The notes under the pieces: model-generated
What the model was told of the DNA's origin: nothing
The model's input: only the letters and a program-made list of their open reading frames with translations
Databases searched by the model: none
NCBI GenBank assembly: GCA_017858255.1
Contig: JAFMBV010000002.1
Location: 54,269-118,268, forward strand
Source of the DNA: Bacteriovoracaceae bacterium
GTDB lineage: Bacteria; Bdellovibrionota; Bacteriovoracia; Bacteriovoracales; Bacteriovoracaceae
DNA length: 64,000 nucleotides
Reading direction: 5' to 3'
Part shown: positions 62,264-64,000 of the stretch, one piece after another
How positions within the stretch are numbered: the stretch's first letter is position 1
Layout: each line of letters starts with the position of its first letter
Position numbers and translations under genes: made by a program

Positions 62264-63103
62264 ATGATATTGCTATTACTTTCCACATTTTTCATGAACA
62301 TTACAACATCAGGATGTGAGATTGATTGGGAAAAGTTAAATCAAAAAACGCCTTTTCATAAAAAGAATGTTAGACCTCAAGGTTTGGCTAGACTAGGTGA
62401 TAGTGTTTTTTTAACAAATCACTACAAAGATTCAGATACTGATGAAGAAACTTCAGACCTCTTTGAAATAGACTCAAAGTCATTTTCAATCAAAAATAAA
62501 TTTAAATTCCCCGAAGGGTTACGTCATATCGGAGGTCTAGCATCAGATGGCTCAAATTTATTTGCTATTGATTTTGATAGGCAAGACTTCTTAAAACTAG
62601 ATGTAAGCTCTAATAAAGAAATATTAAAAATAGAGTCCTTATTTAAAATTCCTCAGAGAGGACTTTCAGGTCTTGCTATTTATAAGGGCATTATTGCAAT
62701 ATCCAATTATATATTACCACATAAAGCACCTTACCTTTCTGACCGCTATATTCGTTTTTTTGACTTAAGCGGTAATGAGATTAAATTTAAAGGGAAAATT
62801 CTTACTAGTAATTATTCTCAAGGTTTAGCGTTCTTAAAAAATGAACATGGGCTTTATCTAATAGAATCAATTAATAAGTTTAAAAGTGTCCTCAAGTATT
62901 GGATAACGGGACTAGATTACGAATCTGATATTATAAGAATATATAAAATTAATATTGAAGATAAAGCCATTAAGCACCTCGCGGATTATAATTCACCAGC
63001 CAACATGATTGAAGACATAGCTGCGCTTGATAGTGGTAGTATACTTGTTACTGATGAACAGAACTTTTCTTTTTATGAGGGGAGGTTATTTAATTGTCTT
63101 TAA
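62264..63103 (+). CDS. secreted beta-propeller-like protein
   Basis: 279 aa with an N-terminal hydrophobic signal (LLLSTFFMNITTSG) ending in a Cys, possibly a lipobox. Repeated strands with GLARLGDSVFLTNH, HIGGLASDGSNLFAIDFD, GLSGLAIYKGIIAISN and EDIAALDSGSILVTDE are spaced like blades of a propeller. No catalytic residues can be chosen. It is probably the first of three genes in one unit. Confidence 0.65.
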   Translation: MILLLLSTFFMNITTSGCEIDWEKLNQKTPFHKKNVRPQGLARLGDSVFLTNHYKDSDTDEETSDLFEIDSKSFSIKNKFKFPEGLRHIGGLASDGSNLFAIDFDRQDFLKLDVSSNKEILKIESLFKIPQRGLSGLAIYKGIIAISNYILPHKAPYLSDRYIRFFDLSGNEIKFKGKILTSNYSQGLAFLKNEHGLYLIESINKFKSVLKYWITGLDYESDIIRIYKINIEDKAIKHLADYNSPANMIEDIAALDSGSILVTDEQNFSFYEGRLFNCL

Positions 63104-63570
63104 ATGAGTTTAAAAAATTAAATGTAGGTGGTTTGACTAGAGATGAGCTGCTAGCAAAGCTGGCGAGCCATGACATAAACTTCAATAACTATGCTGAAAT
63201 TCTTTTTGATGATCCTAAATTTATTATTGGTAAAGAAATTAATAGCTTAAGCTTGGTTAAGGTTACTTGCTGTGATTTGGGTTTTTCTAAGCCGCCTTAT
63301 TATAAAAATATTGTTAGTGTAGCTAGTTCAATGGGCTTAAGAGAATGTCCTTTATCTTTAGGTGCCTTTTTAAGGCTTGAATATTTAGACCAAAAAGAAG
63401 GGCCTTATTTACATATTGCTTCTAAGAAAACTAAGGATGATGAAGAGTACCCAAATGGTTTCTATTTGAGAAATAATGAAGGTAAGTTATGGCTTAGAGG
63501 ATATCGTGCTAGTCATGATTATGAGTTTCCTCTAGATGAGGAAATAGTATTTATAAGAGGCGCGATATGA
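63094..63570 (+). CDS. hypothetical protein
   Basis: 158 aa from TTG inside the end of the previous gene, with GAGGGGAGG about 8 nt upstream. The C-terminal part (YLHIASKKTKDDEEYPNGFY ... WLRGYRASHDYEF) looks like a small soluble domain. No motif that I recognise. It overlaps the next gene by 4 bp. Confidence 0.6.
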   Translation: MSLNEFKKLNVGGLTRDELLAKLASHDINFNNYAEILFDDPKFIIGKEINSLSLVKVTCCDLGFSKPPYYKNIVSVASSMGLRECPLSLGAFLRLEYLDQKEGPYLHIASKKTKDDEEYPNGFYLRNNEGKLWLRGYRASHDYEFPLDEEIVFIRGAI

Positions 63571-63911
63571 AATATTTACTATTAGTTTTGATCTCATTCC
63601 ATATCTTCGCTGCTGATATAAATGAAAAAAATATTTATCACTTGCATCAATCTATTGGATATATGGAAGAGTATTCAGACGGAAGGTGCCCTAACGGTCT
63701 TCAGCGGGCAACGAATCATCTTAGCTCTATAAAAAAACCAACAAAACTACTAAAACCTATTATTCAAGGTGTAAAAATAGCATTAAAGAAAGGTAAAAGT
63801 GTTACGAAGTCAGACGCTGAGAGCTTACGTTTTCACATACAAGGTGTAATTGATAAAACGATTAAGAAGCATCCAGACTCCTGGCATAAGGAATTTAGGG
63901 CATGCCTTTGA
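63567..63911 (+). CDS. secreted hypothetical protein
   Basis: 114 aa with a clear signal peptide (MKYLLLVLISFHIFAADI). The mature part is helical with a Cys near the start (DGRCPNG) and one at the end (FRACL), perhaps a disulfide. ATGA overlap with the previous gene. Family unknown. Confidence 0.62.
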   Translation: MKYLLLVLISFHIFAADINEKNIYHLHQSIGYMEEYSDGRCPNGLQRATNHLSSIKKPTKLLKPIIQGVKIALKKGKSVTKSDAESLRFHIQGVIDKTIKKHPDSWHKEFRACL

Positions 63912-63982
63912 ATAAGAAAGTAATATATCTATTAGTTTTATTAATAACGGGTCAACCCCTTTATTCCGGACAACTTAGTTAG
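63902..63982 (+). pseudogene. lone signal peptide, possibly a truncated gene
   Basis: ATG 63902 (or TTG 63908, which overlaps the preceding stop as TTGA) encodes NKKVIYLLVLLITGQPLYSG and stops two residues later with TAG at 63980. That is a complete export signal and almost nothing else. Either the gene carries a nonsense or frameshift change or the peptide itself is the product. The window ends 18 bases further on. Confidence 0.4.
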
Positions 63983-64000
63983 GCTACAACATTTTCGATA

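Noticed and set aside
1..64000. CRISPR arrays, tRNA and rRNA genes
   Set aside because: No regularly spaced repeats, no cloverleaf with a CCA-end pattern and no rRNA core words were seen on either strand by eye; a tRNAscan run would be the firm test.

Overview
The window looks like an AT-rich Gram-negative chromosome. Its envelope genes (RND/TolC efflux pair, TraF-like outer-membrane protein, lipoproteins, many secreted proteins) and core genes resemble Bdellovibrionota, probably the Bacteriovorax/Halobacteriovorax branch. That placement is inferred from gene content and codon style; no rRNA is present to settle it.

1-37.6 kb is mostly ordinary chromosome: rimO, epmA, ftsY-zapA-fthC-rny, a short-chain dehydrogenase, a tRNA-dihydrouridine synthase, a Nudix hydrolase, a CNNM/CorC-type protein, leucine dehydrogenase plus a fused branched-chain 2-oxoacid dehydrogenase E1, a core-only ComEC-like protein, nadC, a pentapeptide-like protein divergent from an XRE regulator with a cluster of TTGCA sites, mutY, several secreted proteins, an L,D-transpeptidase, the RNase P RNA gene rnpB (minus strand), a TolC/RND pair, and an overlapping aroC-aroB-aroA operon.

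37.9-59.2 kb is the unusual part: a biosynthetic island dominated by iron enzymes. I count eight small HxD...H 2-oxoglutarate/Fe(II) oxygenase-like proteins, two TauD-like proteins that both carry H-x-N where H-x-D is expected, three radical-SAM proteins (one B12-type), a methyltransferase, an FMN reductase, an acyl carrier protein, a PLP aminotransferase, two membrane desaturases, a stand-alone asparagine-synthetase-type domain, an HTTM (gamma-carboxylase-like) membrane protein and a VanZ/GT-C-like membrane protein. Genes are packed with 1-13 bp overlaps. Four oxygenases lie in tandem behind a 20-codon ORF that has a perfect Shine-Dalgarno sequence. There is no PKS or NRPS megasynthase and no transporter that would name the product. 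I think it makes or decorates a hydroxylated small molecule, peptide or surface glycan, but the product is unknown.

59.2-64 kb is an accessory, mobile-like tail. It has two near-duplicate Rha-type regulators, a MerR regulator, a recombinase-like fragment and small secreted proteins. It also holds a structured RNA element resembling HEARO/omega RNA (the IscB-associated guide RNA family) without any IscB gene, plus a second copy lacking exactly the 159-nt core. No CRISPR array, rRNA or tRNA gene was seen.
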